The translations under genes and the position numbers were made by a program. Of a stretch of DNA of 64,000 bases, positions 45,386-54,269 are shown piece after piece (positions within the stretch are counted from its first letter, which is position 1; the number at the start of each line of letters is the position of its first letter). The notes under the pieces were generated by a model, which made no database searches, was not told where the DNA came from, and worked only from the letters and a program-made list of their open reading frames with translations. The DNA comes from Crocinitomicaceae bacterium (GTDB lineage: Bacteria > Bacteroidota > Bacteroidia > Flavobacteriales_D > Crocinitomicaceae). Location: the NCBI GenBank assembly GCA_022447585.1, contig JAKVAR010000014.1:62001-126000 (forward strand). Reading direction: 5' to 3'.

Positions 45386-46598
45386 TCATTTTCTAAAGTT
45401 CTGGCTAATTGCCTTAATTTTATACTTACCAACACTTGGCTTGGTAGGTGCTGAATTGTATCTGTTATTTTTACCTGCTGCTGTTATTTTCTATAAAGAA
45501 GAACTAGTGGGTGAGTACTTGTCAATTAAGGAGAATGGCCTTTCTAAGAGAACTAAGTTTTCTTTAATTGTCTTTGGCTTGCTAAGTTGCGTAATCATAT
45601 TAAATGTAGTGATTAATGCCGGTAATTTAAAGTTACTTTTCAAGACCCCAGTTATTTATGCTCCCTTGTTACTTTTAGGTAGTTATTTGATTGCAGATGT
45701 TCGAGTTTTCAGGGCTTTATTTGTTTTAATAGTAATTGAAATTCTTGTTGGATGGTTAGAGTATCTAATGGGAGTTAATAGCTTTTATAAGTCCTTGTCA
45801 GGAACCTTCAGCTTTGTTAATTACGATTTATTTTATCACACTAGGGTTTTTGGGTTAAGTGTAAATTCCTCTTTTTTAGCTCAAAAATCGATGGTTGGAT
45901 TTATCAGTATTCTTTTCCTAAAAATTGAGCTTAAAAACAGACAGAAGATATTACTTTATTTACTTTTTGTCAGCGGAATAATTCTCACATTTGGAAGAAC
46001 TAGTATTGTTGTATTTTTATTTGCGCTAGTAATTTTCATTTTCATTTTTACATTCTATTTGCTAAGAAAGAAATTGGAGTTTACATCAATTAATAAGTGG
46101 TTGGGGTATACTGCATACCTAACTCTGACAGGATTGATTTTCACTTTTTATTTTTGGCAACAACAGTTTACTCGGATGGGTTTGGTTCCACGTTTTGTGG
46201 GGGCTGATGGTAATGGTCTTGGTTTTATTAATGGAATTGGTTTGGACAAAATTGACATGTCTGGAAGAAAGGAGATGTGGGCAAAGTCAATCAATTTCAT
46301 ATCTGAAAACTTTTGGTTTGGAAACGGTTCTGAAAGATTTACATTGAATGCTACACATGTTCACAGCTCCGTTTTTGAAGTGATTACAACACACGGTATG
46401 GTCGTATTCGCTCTGTTGACCTTGTTAATTATTATCAATTTAAGAAAATCTAATTTCCTTTTCATCGGAATGATTCTCCTTTATTCCATTGGTCAATATG
46501 GCATTTTTTGGAATATCTCGTTTTTAGACTTGGTGTTTTACGCGGTTTTATTTTTTGGAATAAGGCAATTAAATGCAAGCGATGAGTTCGGTGTTTGA
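45354..46598 (+). CDS. Wzy-like membrane polymerase/O-antigen ligase family (first copy)
   Basis: A 414-residue polytopic protein with about ten membrane segments. The large periplasmic loop has GNGSERFTLNATHVHSSVFE with THGMVVFALL after it, the arrangement of the O-antigen ligase/polymerase family (Wzy_C). It either polymerises repeat units or ligates chains. The start is a TTG at 45354 that overlaps the phosphatase by 32 bases; no ATG is near the start of the conserved N terminus. Confidence 0.72.
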   Translation: MSKIKTISSNSHFLKFWLIALILYLPTLGLVGAELYLLFLPAAVIFYKEELVGEYLSIKENGLSKRTKFSLIVFGLLSCVIILNVVINAGNLKLLFKTPVIYAPLLLLGSYLIADVRVFRALFVLIVIEILVGWLEYLMGVNSFYKSLSGTFSFVNYDLFYHTRVFGLSVNSSFLAQKSMVGFISILFLKIELKNRQKILLYLLFVSGIILTFGRTSIVVFLFALVIFIFIFTFYLLRKKLEFTSINKWLGYTAYLTLTGLIFTFYFWQQQFTRMGLVPRFVGADGNGLGFINGIGLDKIDMSGRKEMWAKSINFISENFWFGNGSERFTLNATHVHSSVFEVITTHGMVVFALLTLLIIINLRKSNFLFIGMILLYSIGQYGIFWNISFLDLVFYAVLFFGIRQLNASDEFGV

Positions 46599-47952
46599 GT
46601 CAATACAAGAATTAGAACAGAAGCGTGACTTAAATGCGCTTAAGGTCCTAAATAAAGGAAAGTCATTTGATATTTACCCTTGGGTAAAACCATACATTTT
46701 TAGTAAACTACAACAAGGAAACAAACCAAAAACGAATAGTGCCAGCAAAGTTTTTCAACTAAAACGATTATTTTCTGGTTCTTTTCTATTATTCAAGAAA
46801 CCTTCATCCTTAATTTTTAGTAATTCTCTTGAAAGAAGAGCGCTGAATGATGGAGTTTATGATAAGCTGTTTCACGCAATCGAGGAGTCCAATATTATAG
46901 GAGATAAGCTACTCTTTGAAACTAAAATTCCGGCGAACTATTTCCCGCGCTCAAGTTACAAGAAGAAGCAAGTTGTTTCCAGATCAATCTTCTATTTACT
47001 TGAGATGATTTATGCAACGCTTTTTTTAAGGAGTTTGGAGATTAAGAATGCTTCTTTGTTGGGTGAATTTGCTTCTGAGTCTGATATAAGTTATGCTGTT
47101 CGAAAGAATCTAGCTCAATATCACATTACTCGCTTATATTTGAGGTATAATAAAAAAGTAAAAAATGTATTCCTTTCGGGTGCATACCTTAATTTTGGGC
47201 AAGTCTTAGCTTTTAAAGAGAGCGGCGCTCAGGTCATTGAACTACAGCATGGTGTAATTAACAAAGAACATTATGGATACAGCTATGAATATATACCTTC
47301 AAAGAATCAATTTCCTGACTTTATTTTGACCTTTGGTCAGCGTGATGAGAGTTTTATTAATCAGGGGGGGCTTTCTAAATTCGTTAGGGCAAAAGCTGTC
47401 GGGAGCTTCATTTTAGATTATTACTTGAAGCGATCAGCTAAGGAGAAATTGATCATTGAGGTTAGAAACGCTGCAATATCATTACAAGATTGTGCTACTG
47501 GTGTGTCAGCTATGGATGAATTCATCGATTTAGCGAAAAGAAACCCAAACATACAATTCAGCTTGAAGAGGCGTAGATTACCGCTATCATTCTATCAAGA
47601 GAAATTTGAATTTCCTGAAAACATGTCTTTTGAAGAGGAGTTGAATGTCTATGAATTAATCGTTAATTCGGATGTACATATTACGGCATACTCTTCTTGC
47701 GCTTTGGAGGCACCCACGCTTGGAACACCTAATATTCTTATAAATGTCGATAACAAGGCTAAGGAGTATTATCAGGAAAAATTAAGAGCGTCAAATTATA
47801 ATTGGTATTGTGCTAATGGAGAACAGGCAAGCAGTTCTATTCAGTCGATACAACAAGTGCTAATTGAACAAGTAATGAATCAAAATGAGGAGAATATAGC
47901 TCCTAATTATCAGTCAAACTTAAATTCATTTTTAAAATATCTGAAAGAATGA
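46573..47952 (+). CDS. Unassigned protein, putative GT-B-fold glycosyltransferase
   Basis: A 459-residue soluble protein. I do not recognise a family with confidence. A Rossmann-like half includes VIELQHGVINKEHYGYSYEY near residues 223-242, like the His-Gly motifs of capsule sialyl- and glycerol-phosphate transferases. A second half has ITAYSSCALEAPTLGTPNIL (about 375-394), like the acceptor-nucleotide loop of GT-B enzymes. Its location between the two polymerase/flippase genes and after the nonulosonate cassette suggests it transfers the activated acid. It overlaps the preceding gene by 26 bases and the next by 4. Confidence 0.55.
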   Translation: MQAMSSVFESIQELEQKRDLNALKVLNKGKSFDIYPWVKPYIFSKLQQGNKPKTNSASKVFQLKRLFSGSFLLFKKPSSLIFSNSLERRALNDGVYDKLFHAIEESNIIGDKLLFETKIPANYFPRSSYKKKQVVSRSIFYLLEMIYATLFLRSLEIKNASLLGEFASESDISYAVRKNLAQYHITRLYLRYNKKVKNVFLSGAYLNFGQVLAFKESGAQVIELQHGVINKEHYGYSYEYIPSKNQFPDFILTFGQRDESFINQGGLSKFVRAKAVGSFILDYYLKRSAKEKLIIEVRNAAISLQDCATGVSAMDEFIDLAKRNPNIQFSLKRRRLPLSFYQEKFEFPENMSFEEELNVYELIVNSDVHITAYSSCALEAPTLGTPNILINVDNKAKEYYQEKLRASNYNWYCANGEQASSSIQSIQQVLIEQVMNQNEENIAPNYQSNLNSFLKYLKE

Positions 47953-49196
47953 AAGCCACTAGTTTGAAGAAGTCTTTTTTGGTTTATATATTAAGTAACT
48001 TACTGAGTACAGGGTTACCTTTCGCACTCTTGCCTTTTCTTACAGATCATTTGAGTAAATCCGATTATGGGGTCCTTTCTAATTTTACTGGTCTCTTATC
48101 ATTAGCTATGCCTTTAATTGGGATTAATTTTGTTTCTGCTTATACGCGACAATACTTTAAAAAGGACGTAGACATTAAAGATTATGTTGGAACAGGGTTA
48201 AGCCTTCAGCTATTATTGGCTGTTTTTATTGGATCCTTGTTTTTGATTTTTCAAGATTTCATTGTTCTTAAAACTGGTGTCGACCCTCAATATGTTTATA
48301 TGGCAGCTATTTACTGCTTTATTTTTTCTGTTTCAGAAATTGTTCTAACCAATTGGAGAATAGAAGATCGTGTTTGGTTTTTTGGCCTGTTTAGAATTGG
48401 AAGAACTTTTGTTGAGGTTACATTGACTTTATACTTTGTAGTCAACTTAAATCTGGATTATCACGGACGTGTTCTTGCCATACTTTCTGCCGTATTAATT
48501 ACATTCATTCCGGTTTTAGTAATTCTCTTTAGAAAAGGATATTTAAAATTCAGTTGGAATAAAAACTATTTAAGACATATAATTAGATACGGTGTTCCTT
48601 TGATACCGCATGCTTTTGCAGGCGCTATTTTAGTTTATTCCGATAAACTAATTATTACAAGCAGAATAGGCTTAGATGCAAATGGCGTTTATAGTGTCGC
48701 TTTTCAAGTTGGATTAATTATCGCATTGATTCAGAATTCATTTAATCTAGCATGGGTACCGTGGTTTTATAAACAGCTTACCTCAATCGATTCTGGCAAA
48801 AAGAACAAAATTGTAAAGATTACCTATCTCTATTATATAGGTTTGCTTATCGCAACTATTTTATTGATCGTTCTAACTCCTTATATTTTTATGATTCTAG
48901 GTAAAGAGTTTAATGGTGGGATCGAATTGGTTGGTTGGGTAGCTGTAGGTTTTCTTTTCAACGGAATGTATAAAATGAAAGTAAATTATTTGTTTTTCAT
49001 CGAGAAAACTTCCATTATAGCTGCTATTACAATTTTTACTGCAGGAATAAATATTGGATTGAACTATGCGCTGGTTGATATTTATGGAGTTGAAGGTGCT
49101 GCAATTGCAACATCTATTACCTTTCTAATTCAATTAATTTTAGGTTGGATAATATCCAATCGCTATTACCCAATGCCCTGGTTTAATCGAAATTAA
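47949..49196 (+). CDS. Wzx-like oligosaccharide flippase (second copy)
   Basis: A 415-residue membrane protein with about 12 hydrophobic segments and a Wzx/polysaccharide-export signature (LSNLLSTGLPFALLPFLTDH at the start, DYGVLSNFTGL, GVPLIPHAFAGAILVYSDKL). It is not close to the first flippase by eye. It overlaps the transferase candidate by 4 bases (ATGA) and precedes a ligase-like gene. Confidence 0.85.
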   Translation: MKATSLKKSFLVYILSNLLSTGLPFALLPFLTDHLSKSDYGVLSNFTGLLSLAMPLIGINFVSAYTRQYFKKDVDIKDYVGTGLSLQLLLAVFIGSLFLIFQDFIVLKTGVDPQYVYMAAIYCFIFSVSEIVLTNWRIEDRVWFFGLFRIGRTFVEVTLTLYFVVNLNLDYHGRVLAILSAVLITFIPVLVILFRKGYLKFSWNKNYLRHIIRYGVPLIPHAFAGAILVYSDKLIITSRIGLDANGVYSVAFQVGLIIALIQNSFNLAWVPWFYKQLTSIDSGKKNKIVKITYLYYIGLLIATILLIVLTPYIFMILGKEFNGGIELVGWVAVGFLFNGMYKMKVNYLFFIEKTSIIAAITIFTAGINIGLNYALVDIYGVEGAAIATSITFLIQLILGWIISNRYYPMPWFNRN

Positions 49197-49203
49197 AAAT
49201 AGT

Positions 49204-50439
49204 ATGTGGAAATCTTCAAGATCATTTTCTCAGAACATCTCGCGCATAATTGTTTTGTTGTTCGTAATCAGTACTTTTTTCTTTCAAAAATTACAGACAA
49301 TTCTTATTATTTGCTTGCTTCTGACTTTAATCAAAGACCATGCTAGTAAAGATGAAATTCGTTATCGATTAAATTGGAAGAATTCGTCAGTTTGGTTCCT
49401 TGCTTTATTTGTATTTCATCTGATCGGTATAACCTATTCTAAAAATATAACATTTGGACTGGCAGATGTGTCCATGAAGTTGTCTTTCTTGGCTTTTCCG
49501 TTCTATTTTATTTTCATTAAGAACTTTAATAAAACCAGATTGATGGATTTGATATCTTTCATAGGTTCGCTCTCTGTTTTAGCATGTATTGGTAAGGCAT
49601 ATTACACATTTGTTGTTGATGATTTTAATGTTTTATCAACGGATTCAGAGTTTAGTTTGTTTATGCATCGTGGTTATCAAGCTATCTACTGGAGTATAGG
49701 TGTGCTTTGGAGTGTGTACTCTGTTCTATCGAAGAGAAAACATAAATGGGGACACCTTATTCTAACTGTAATTCTTATGGCTGGGGTATTTCTGACTTAT
49801 TCTAAAGCGGGTATATTGATGTTGACAATATCTTTCTTCTTCATTTTTGTTTTACTAATTAGAAAGTATAAGAAACTTAAATTGGCTGTTTTATCTGTAG
49901 TAGGATTGGTACTATTATCTTTATTAATAAACGCGATTACACCTAGGCCATTGGCTCGTTTTAAAGTGATGGCAAATACATTGCTTGAACAGTCGAGTAA
50001 AAATGAAGTAAATGAAAATGATAGTAACTCACAGAGATTGTTGATGTGGGAAACATCAATAGAGTTGTTGAAAGAAAATCCGCTTGTTGGGGTTGGTACT
50101 GGAGATGTTAAAGATGTATTAAAACAACGAAATAGGGAGAAAGGATTGGAGCATTTAGTTGAATTAAATCTGAATTCCCATAATCAGTTCCTAACTCTTG
50201 GAGTTGCACTTGGCGGAATAGGGATGTTACTTCTCATTTTATTGGTTTTTACGGCTTTTGTTTATGGATGTTTGGTCAGCGGAGATTTATGGATTCATCG
50301 ACTTATAATGCTAGGAATATTTTTGTTTTTTCTAACGGAATCGGCATTTGAAACACAAGCGGGAGTGGTGTTTTTTACTTTTTTAATTGGCTTGATTAGT
50401 TTTAAACAAGCAAGGGAGGTTCATAAACAAGTCAGTTAG
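49204..50439 (+). CDS. O-antigen ligase family protein (second copy)
   Basis: A 411-residue polytopic protein with about ten membrane helices and the large loop ETSIELLKENPLVGVGTGDV followed by NSHNQFLTLGVALGGIG, a good match to the O-antigen ligase/Wzy_C family. The His in the NSHNQF sequence is the conserved family histidine. It may be the WaaL-like ligase, leaving the 45354 gene as polymerase, or the reverse. Confidence 0.8.
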   Translation: MWKSSRSFSQNISRIIVLLFVISTFFFQKLQTILIICLLLTLIKDHASKDEIRYRLNWKNSSVWFLALFVFHLIGITYSKNITFGLADVSMKLSFLAFPFYFIFIKNFNKTRLMDLISFIGSLSVLACIGKAYYTFVVDDFNVLSTDSEFSLFMHRGYQAIYWSIGVLWSVYSVLSKRKHKWGHLILTVILMAGVFLTYSKAGILMLTISFFFIFVLLIRKYKKLKLAVLSVVGLVLLSLLINAITPRPLARFKVMANTLLEQSSKNEVNENDSNSQRLLMWETSIELLKENPLVGVGTGDVKDVLKQRNREKGLEHLVELNLNSHNQFLTLGVALGGIGMLLLILLVFTAFVYGCLVSGDLWIHRLIMLGIFLFFLTESAFETQAGVVFFTFLIGLISFKQAREVHKQVS

Positions 50440-50491
50440 GTTAAAAATTATACTTTGTATTTGTACCTTTACAACGTTATTTTAGAAGGTT

Positions 50492-51130
50492 ATGTTTGGA
50501 TCAAAAAAGAAAATATTAGTACTCGCGCCGCATACGGATGATGGGGAGTTTGGATGTGGAGGTACAATCTCTAAGTTGATAAATGAGGGACACGATGTGT
50601 ATTATGCAGCATTTTCAGCATGTCAGCAATCTGTTTTACCTCAGTTTCCTTCGGATATTCTAATTACCGAAGTAAAAGCGGCAACTAAAGTCTTAGGGAT
50701 TAAGCCTGAAAATTTAATTCTGTTTGATTATGATGTTAGAACTTTTGGTTATAATAGACAAGCGATTTTAGATGATTTAATTAAATTAAGAGCAGAGATT
50801 AATCCTGATGTAATTTTTATGCCTGAGAAGAATGACGTTCACCAAGATCATAAAACCATTGCTGAAGAAGGATTGAGAGCGTTTAAGTTTTGTTCAGTAC
50901 TTTCTTATGAGCTTCCTTGGAATAACATCACGTTTACTACTTCTTCTTTTATTCACTTAAGTGAAGAAAATGTTAGAACGAAAGTTAAAGCGTTGAATGA
51001 ATATCAATCTCAAGCGCATAGGCCTTATTCTGATGAAGATTTTATTCGTTCTATGGCGCGTTTAAGAGGTGTGCAAATAGGAACAACCTATGCAGAGGCA
51101 TTTAGTGTGGTTCGATGGATCATTAAATAA
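50492..51130 (+). CDS. PIG-L family deacetylase
   Basis: A 212-residue zinc deacetylase of the PIG-L/LmbE family. The N-terminal motif is LAPHTDDGEFGCGGTI, a variant of AHPDDxE with Pro-His-Thr-Asp-Asp, and the zinc His is in HQDHKTIAEEG. It removes N-acetyl groups from sugars, commonly GlcNAc linked to lipid or nucleotide. It is followed six bases later by an LpxD-like acyltransferase, which could re-acylate the free amine. A 52-base gap upstream has no clear promoter. Confidence 0.88.
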   Translation: MFGSKKKILVLAPHTDDGEFGCGGTISKLINEGHDVYYAAFSACQQSVLPQFPSDILITEVKAATKVLGIKPENLILFDYDVRTFGYNRQAILDDLIKLRAEINPDVIFMPEKNDVHQDHKTIAEEGLRAFKFCSVLSYELPWNNITFTTSSFIHLSEENVRTKVKALNEYQSQAHRPYSDEDFIRSMARLRGVQIGTTYAEAFSVVRWIIK

Positions 51131-51136
51131 AGGGGT

Positions 51137-52030
51137 ATGGTTTTAAAAGAAATTGTTGATTTTATTGAAGGGTCAATTCAATTTGATGCATCTGCTATTG
51201 AAGTAACAAAAGCTTTATCGATTGCTGATAGCAATTTCGACATAAGCTGCGTTGGCTGGTGTTCAGATAAGAATGCTGAACTTCTAAATTCTGTTTATTC
51301 AGGAAATGTGCTAGTGAGTCAATCTCTTTTTGATCAAGTGAATGTTCCTCACTTGAACCTTATTGTTGTTGATGCACCTAGAAGAGCTTTTGCGCAGCTA
51401 TTAAAAGAATTCTTTACTAAGAAAAAAGTTTTCGGATCTGTTTCTGATTCCTCGAATATTGATGTAACAGTGAAATATGATGCTAGTAAGGTTGTCATTG
51501 GACATAACGTAGTTATAGAGGAAGATGTTCAAATTGGGGAGCATGTAATATTAGGTCATAATACAGTGATTAAAAGTGGAACGATTATCAAAGATAATGT
51601 TTCTATAGGGGCTAATTGTACAATTGGAGGTGTTGGATTCGGATATGAATTGTCAGATACTGGTGAGTATGAAGTGATCCCACATATTGGAAATGTCATT
51701 CTTTCTGAGCATGTTGAAATTGGAAATAATGTATGTATTGACCGGGCTGTAATGGGAAGTACATTTTTGGATGTCAATGTAAAGGTTGATAATCTTGTGC
51801 ATATTGCTCACGGTGTTCAAATAGGTGAGAATAGCCTCGTTATTGCTCATGCTATGATTGCTGGAAGTGTAAATATTGGAAAAAATGTATGGGTGGCTCC
51901 TTCCTCTGCTGTTCGTCAAAAATTAACGATAGATGATAATGCTTTGATTGGATTAGGGAGCGTCGTTGTGAAGAATGTCGAAAAAGGGACTGTCGTCGCT
52001 GGAGTTCCAGCAAAACCGATTTCTAAATAA
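51137..52030 (+). CDS. LpxD-like hexapeptide-repeat acyltransferase
   Basis: A 297-residue left-handed beta-helix protein. Residues 1-105 are a small alpha/beta domain like the N-terminal domain of LpxD, and the rest are hexapeptide repeats. LpxD-like landmarks are GGVGFGYEL, IPHIGNVILSEHVEIGNN, CIDRAVMGS and NLVHIAHGVQIGEN, in which His of the IAHGV stretch equals the LpxD catalytic base. It is shorter than LpxD (about 340) and ends GVPAKPISK like small sugar acetyltransferases, so a polysaccharide amine is a likelier substrate than lipid A. It overlaps the GT2 by one base. Confidence 0.82.
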   Translation: MVLKEIVDFIEGSIQFDASAIEVTKALSIADSNFDISCVGWCSDKNAELLNSVYSGNVLVSQSLFDQVNVPHLNLIVVDAPRRAFAQLLKEFFTKKKVFGSVSDSSNIDVTVKYDASKVVIGHNVVIEEDVQIGEHVILGHNTVIKSGTIIKDNVSIGANCTIGGVGFGYELSDTGEYEVIPHIGNVILSEHVEIGNNVCIDRAVMGSTFLDVNVKVDNLVHIAHGVQIGENSLVIAHAMIAGSVNIGKNVWVAPSSAVRQKLTIDDNALIGLGSVVVKNVEKGTVVAGVPAKPISK

Positions 52031-53046
52031 TGAAATTAAACGTTGTCATACCTTGTCGCAATGAAAAAGGAAACATCGAAGAGTGTGTAGAAGCAATTTT
52101 CAATGCCGACCTACCAAATGAATGTTCTATTTTAGTTCATGTAGTGGATGGAATGAGTGATGATGGTACAATAGATATTATTCACAACCTTACCAAAAGA
52201 TATCCATATCTAAAACTAATCGAAAATAAATTTCAATTAACGCCCTATGCTTTCAATCTTGGAATTAAAGCTGGAGGGAAGGTTGATTTTGTGCAAATTA
52301 TTGGTGCGCGTCAGATTTTAAGTAAGAATTACTTTGTAGAAGCGATTAAAAATTTTCAAGAAGACAATTCTACGTGGTGTGTAGGTGGTATTGTGAATAA
52401 TGTTTACCTGAATAGTAAAGCTGAAATTATTGCCAATGCTATGTCTTCAACCTTTGGTATGGGATTAGGTAATTTTCGAACGTTATCTAAATCGGGTTTT
52501 GTTGATACTGTTGGTACACCAATGTATCCATATGCTGTTTTTGATGAAATTGGTTTTTTCGATGAAAACTTGATAAGGAATCAAGATGACGATTATAATT
52601 ATAGAGTAACTTCAGCAGGTGGAAAGATTTTCTTCAATAGTCAAATTTCGGTGAAATATTACGTTCGAGCAACTTTTAAAGGCTTATGGAGACAGTTCTT
52701 TCAGTATGGATATTGGAAGGTGTTTGTAAATAAAAAGCATCAAGCTATTACTACGATTAGACAATTGGTCCCGCCGCTGTTTGTGTTTTACTTAATGCTA
52801 TTGTGTTTTACACCGTTTTTTGGAAAAACATTATTCTTGATCGCTTTAATCCCCTTTGTGCTTTACCTATTAATGTCGCTCTTGTTCAGTTTGAAATTGG
52901 CCAAGAATATAGGTCAATTCTTTCTTACATTAGTTACATTTCCCGTTTTGCATATAAGTTATGGCCTAGGATATTTAAATGGGATGTTAGAATTTTTAAT
53001 TTTGAATAAGAAACCAGCGGATAGTCAGAAACGATTGTCGCGATAA
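52030..53046 (+). CDS. Family 2 glycosyltransferase with C-terminal membrane helices
   Basis: A 338-residue GT2 (GT-A fold) enzyme. It begins NVVIPCRNEKGNIEECVEAI and has VVDGMSDDGT as the nucleotide-binding DxD-like region and NQDDDYNYRV as the ED-type catalytic region. Residues about 245-320 contain two or three membrane helices, as in ExoA-type succinoglycan transferases. Substrate is not predictable. It overlaps the acyltransferase by one base (TAATG) and is the only unmistakable glycosyltransferase in the cluster. Confidence 0.87.
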   Translation: MKLNVVIPCRNEKGNIEECVEAIFNADLPNECSILVHVVDGMSDDGTIDIIHNLTKRYPYLKLIENKFQLTPYAFNLGIKAGGKVDFVQIIGARQILSKNYFVEAIKNFQEDNSTWCVGGIVNNVYLNSKAEIIANAMSSTFGMGLGNFRTLSKSGFVDTVGTPMYPYAVFDEIGFFDENLIRNQDDDYNYRVTSAGGKIFFNSQISVKYYVRATFKGLWRQFFQYGYWKVFVNKKHQAITTIRQLVPPLFVFYLMLLCFTPFFGKTLFLIALIPFVLYLLMSLLFSLKLAKNIGQFFLTLVTFPVLHISYGLGYLNGMLEFLILNKKPADSQKRLSR

Positions 53047-53057
53047 TATAGTTAGGA

Positions 53058-54269
53058 ATGATTCCATTTTCGCCACCTAGAATTGACGATAAAGTAATAG
53101 CAGAAGTCACAGCCGCTTTAAAGTCTGGATGGATTACTACTGGTCCTAGAACAAAACAATTTGAAAAGAATATTACGGCTTATACAGGCTGTAAAACTAC
53201 AGTTGCGGTTAATTCTTGGACAATGGGAATGCAAGTTCTATTGTCATATTGGGGAATTAAGGAGGGTGATGAAGTGATTATTCCGGCTTATACCTATTGT
53301 GCAAGTGCAAATGTTATCGTTCATGCGGGGGCAACGCCAGTAATGGTAGATTTGAATGAATCGGATTTTAATTTAAATGTTACGAAAGTAAGAGCTGCAA
53401 TTACTCCAAAAACGAAAGCTATAATGGCTGTAGATATAGGAGGTTTACCTGCAGATTATAAAGAGTTGATGGATTTGATCAATGAACCAGAAATTAAAGG
53501 GATGTTTAATGGAGGGTCTGATTTTCAAAATCAATTGGGAAGAATTATTTTAATTAGTGATTCTGCACATAGTTTTGGTGCGGAGTATTACGGCGATCGA
53601 TCGGGGTCTCTGGCCGATGTATCTTCTTTTTCTTTTCATGCGGTGAAGAACTTGACAACTGCGGAAGGAGGGGCGCTATGTTTTAACCTTCCAAGTCAAT
53701 TTGATCATGATGTAATTTACGCAGAAATGTGTACTAAGATTTTACATGGTCAAAATAAAGATGCGCTGGCAAAAACCAAGAAAGGAAATTGGAAATACGA
53801 TGTAATTGAGCCTGGTTTTAAGTGCAATATGACTGATGTTCAAGCAGCAATTGGATTGGTTGAGTTAGATCGATATCAAGAGAACTTAGATCGTAGAAGA
53901 TTAATCTTTGATTCTTATTCGAAAGGGTTCGAAAGTGAATCTTGGGCTATACAGCCACTATATGAAACTGAAGCCAAGACATCCAGCTACCATTTATATT
54001 TATTGAGAATTGCGGGAATCTCAGAGAATCAGAGAGACGAAATTATTCAAGAGATTTTTGAGCAAGATGTATCTGTTAATGTTCATTTTCAGCCATTACC
54101 AATGTTGACTGCTTATAAAAAGCGAGGTTTCAAAATGGATGATTATCCAGAGGCCTATGCGAAGTTCGCAAATGAGATTAGCTTACCTGTTTATTTCGAT
54201 CTTTCGGATGAAAATATAGCAACAGTAATTAATGCAGTTAAAAATGCTGTTAATAAAGTGATAGATTGA
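53058..54269 (+). CDS. DegT/DnrJ/EryC1/StrS sugar aminotransferase
   Basis: A 403-residue PLP-dependent aminotransferase that adds an amino group to a keto-sugar nucleotide. Landmarks are GWITTGPRTKQFE, Asp168 in ISDSAHSFGA and the PLP lysine Lys197 in SFHAVKNLTTAEGG. A small insert with FNGGSDFQNQLGR sits before the PLP aspartate, making it slightly longer than most. It may supply the amino sugar of the repeat unit. The 3' end overlaps the next gene by 4 bases (TTGA). Confidence 0.9.
   Translation: MIPFSPPRIDDKVIAEVTAALKSGWITTGPRTKQFEKNITAYTGCKTTVAVNSWTMGMQVLLSYWGIKEGDEVIIPAYTYCASANVIVHAGATPVMVDLNESDFNLNVTKVRAAITPKTKAIMAVDIGGLPADYKELMDLINEPEIKGMFNGGSDFQNQLGRIILISDSAHSFGAEYYGDRSGSLADVSSFSFHAVKNLTTAEGGALCFNLPSQFDHDVIYAEMCTKILHGQNKDALAKTKKGNWKYDVIEPGFKCNMTDVQAAIGLVELDRYQENLDRRRLIFDSYSKGFESESWAIQPLYETEAKTSSYHLYLLRIAGISENQRDEIIQEIFEQDVSVNVHFQPLPMLTAYKKRGFKMDDYPEAYAKFANEISLPVYFDLSDENIATVINAVKNAVNKVID

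Noticed and set aside
50440-50491. Promoter before the PIG-L gene (TATACTTTG / TATTTGTACC)
   Set aside because: Neither sequence fits TAnnTTTG in register and no TTG occurs at the -33 distance.
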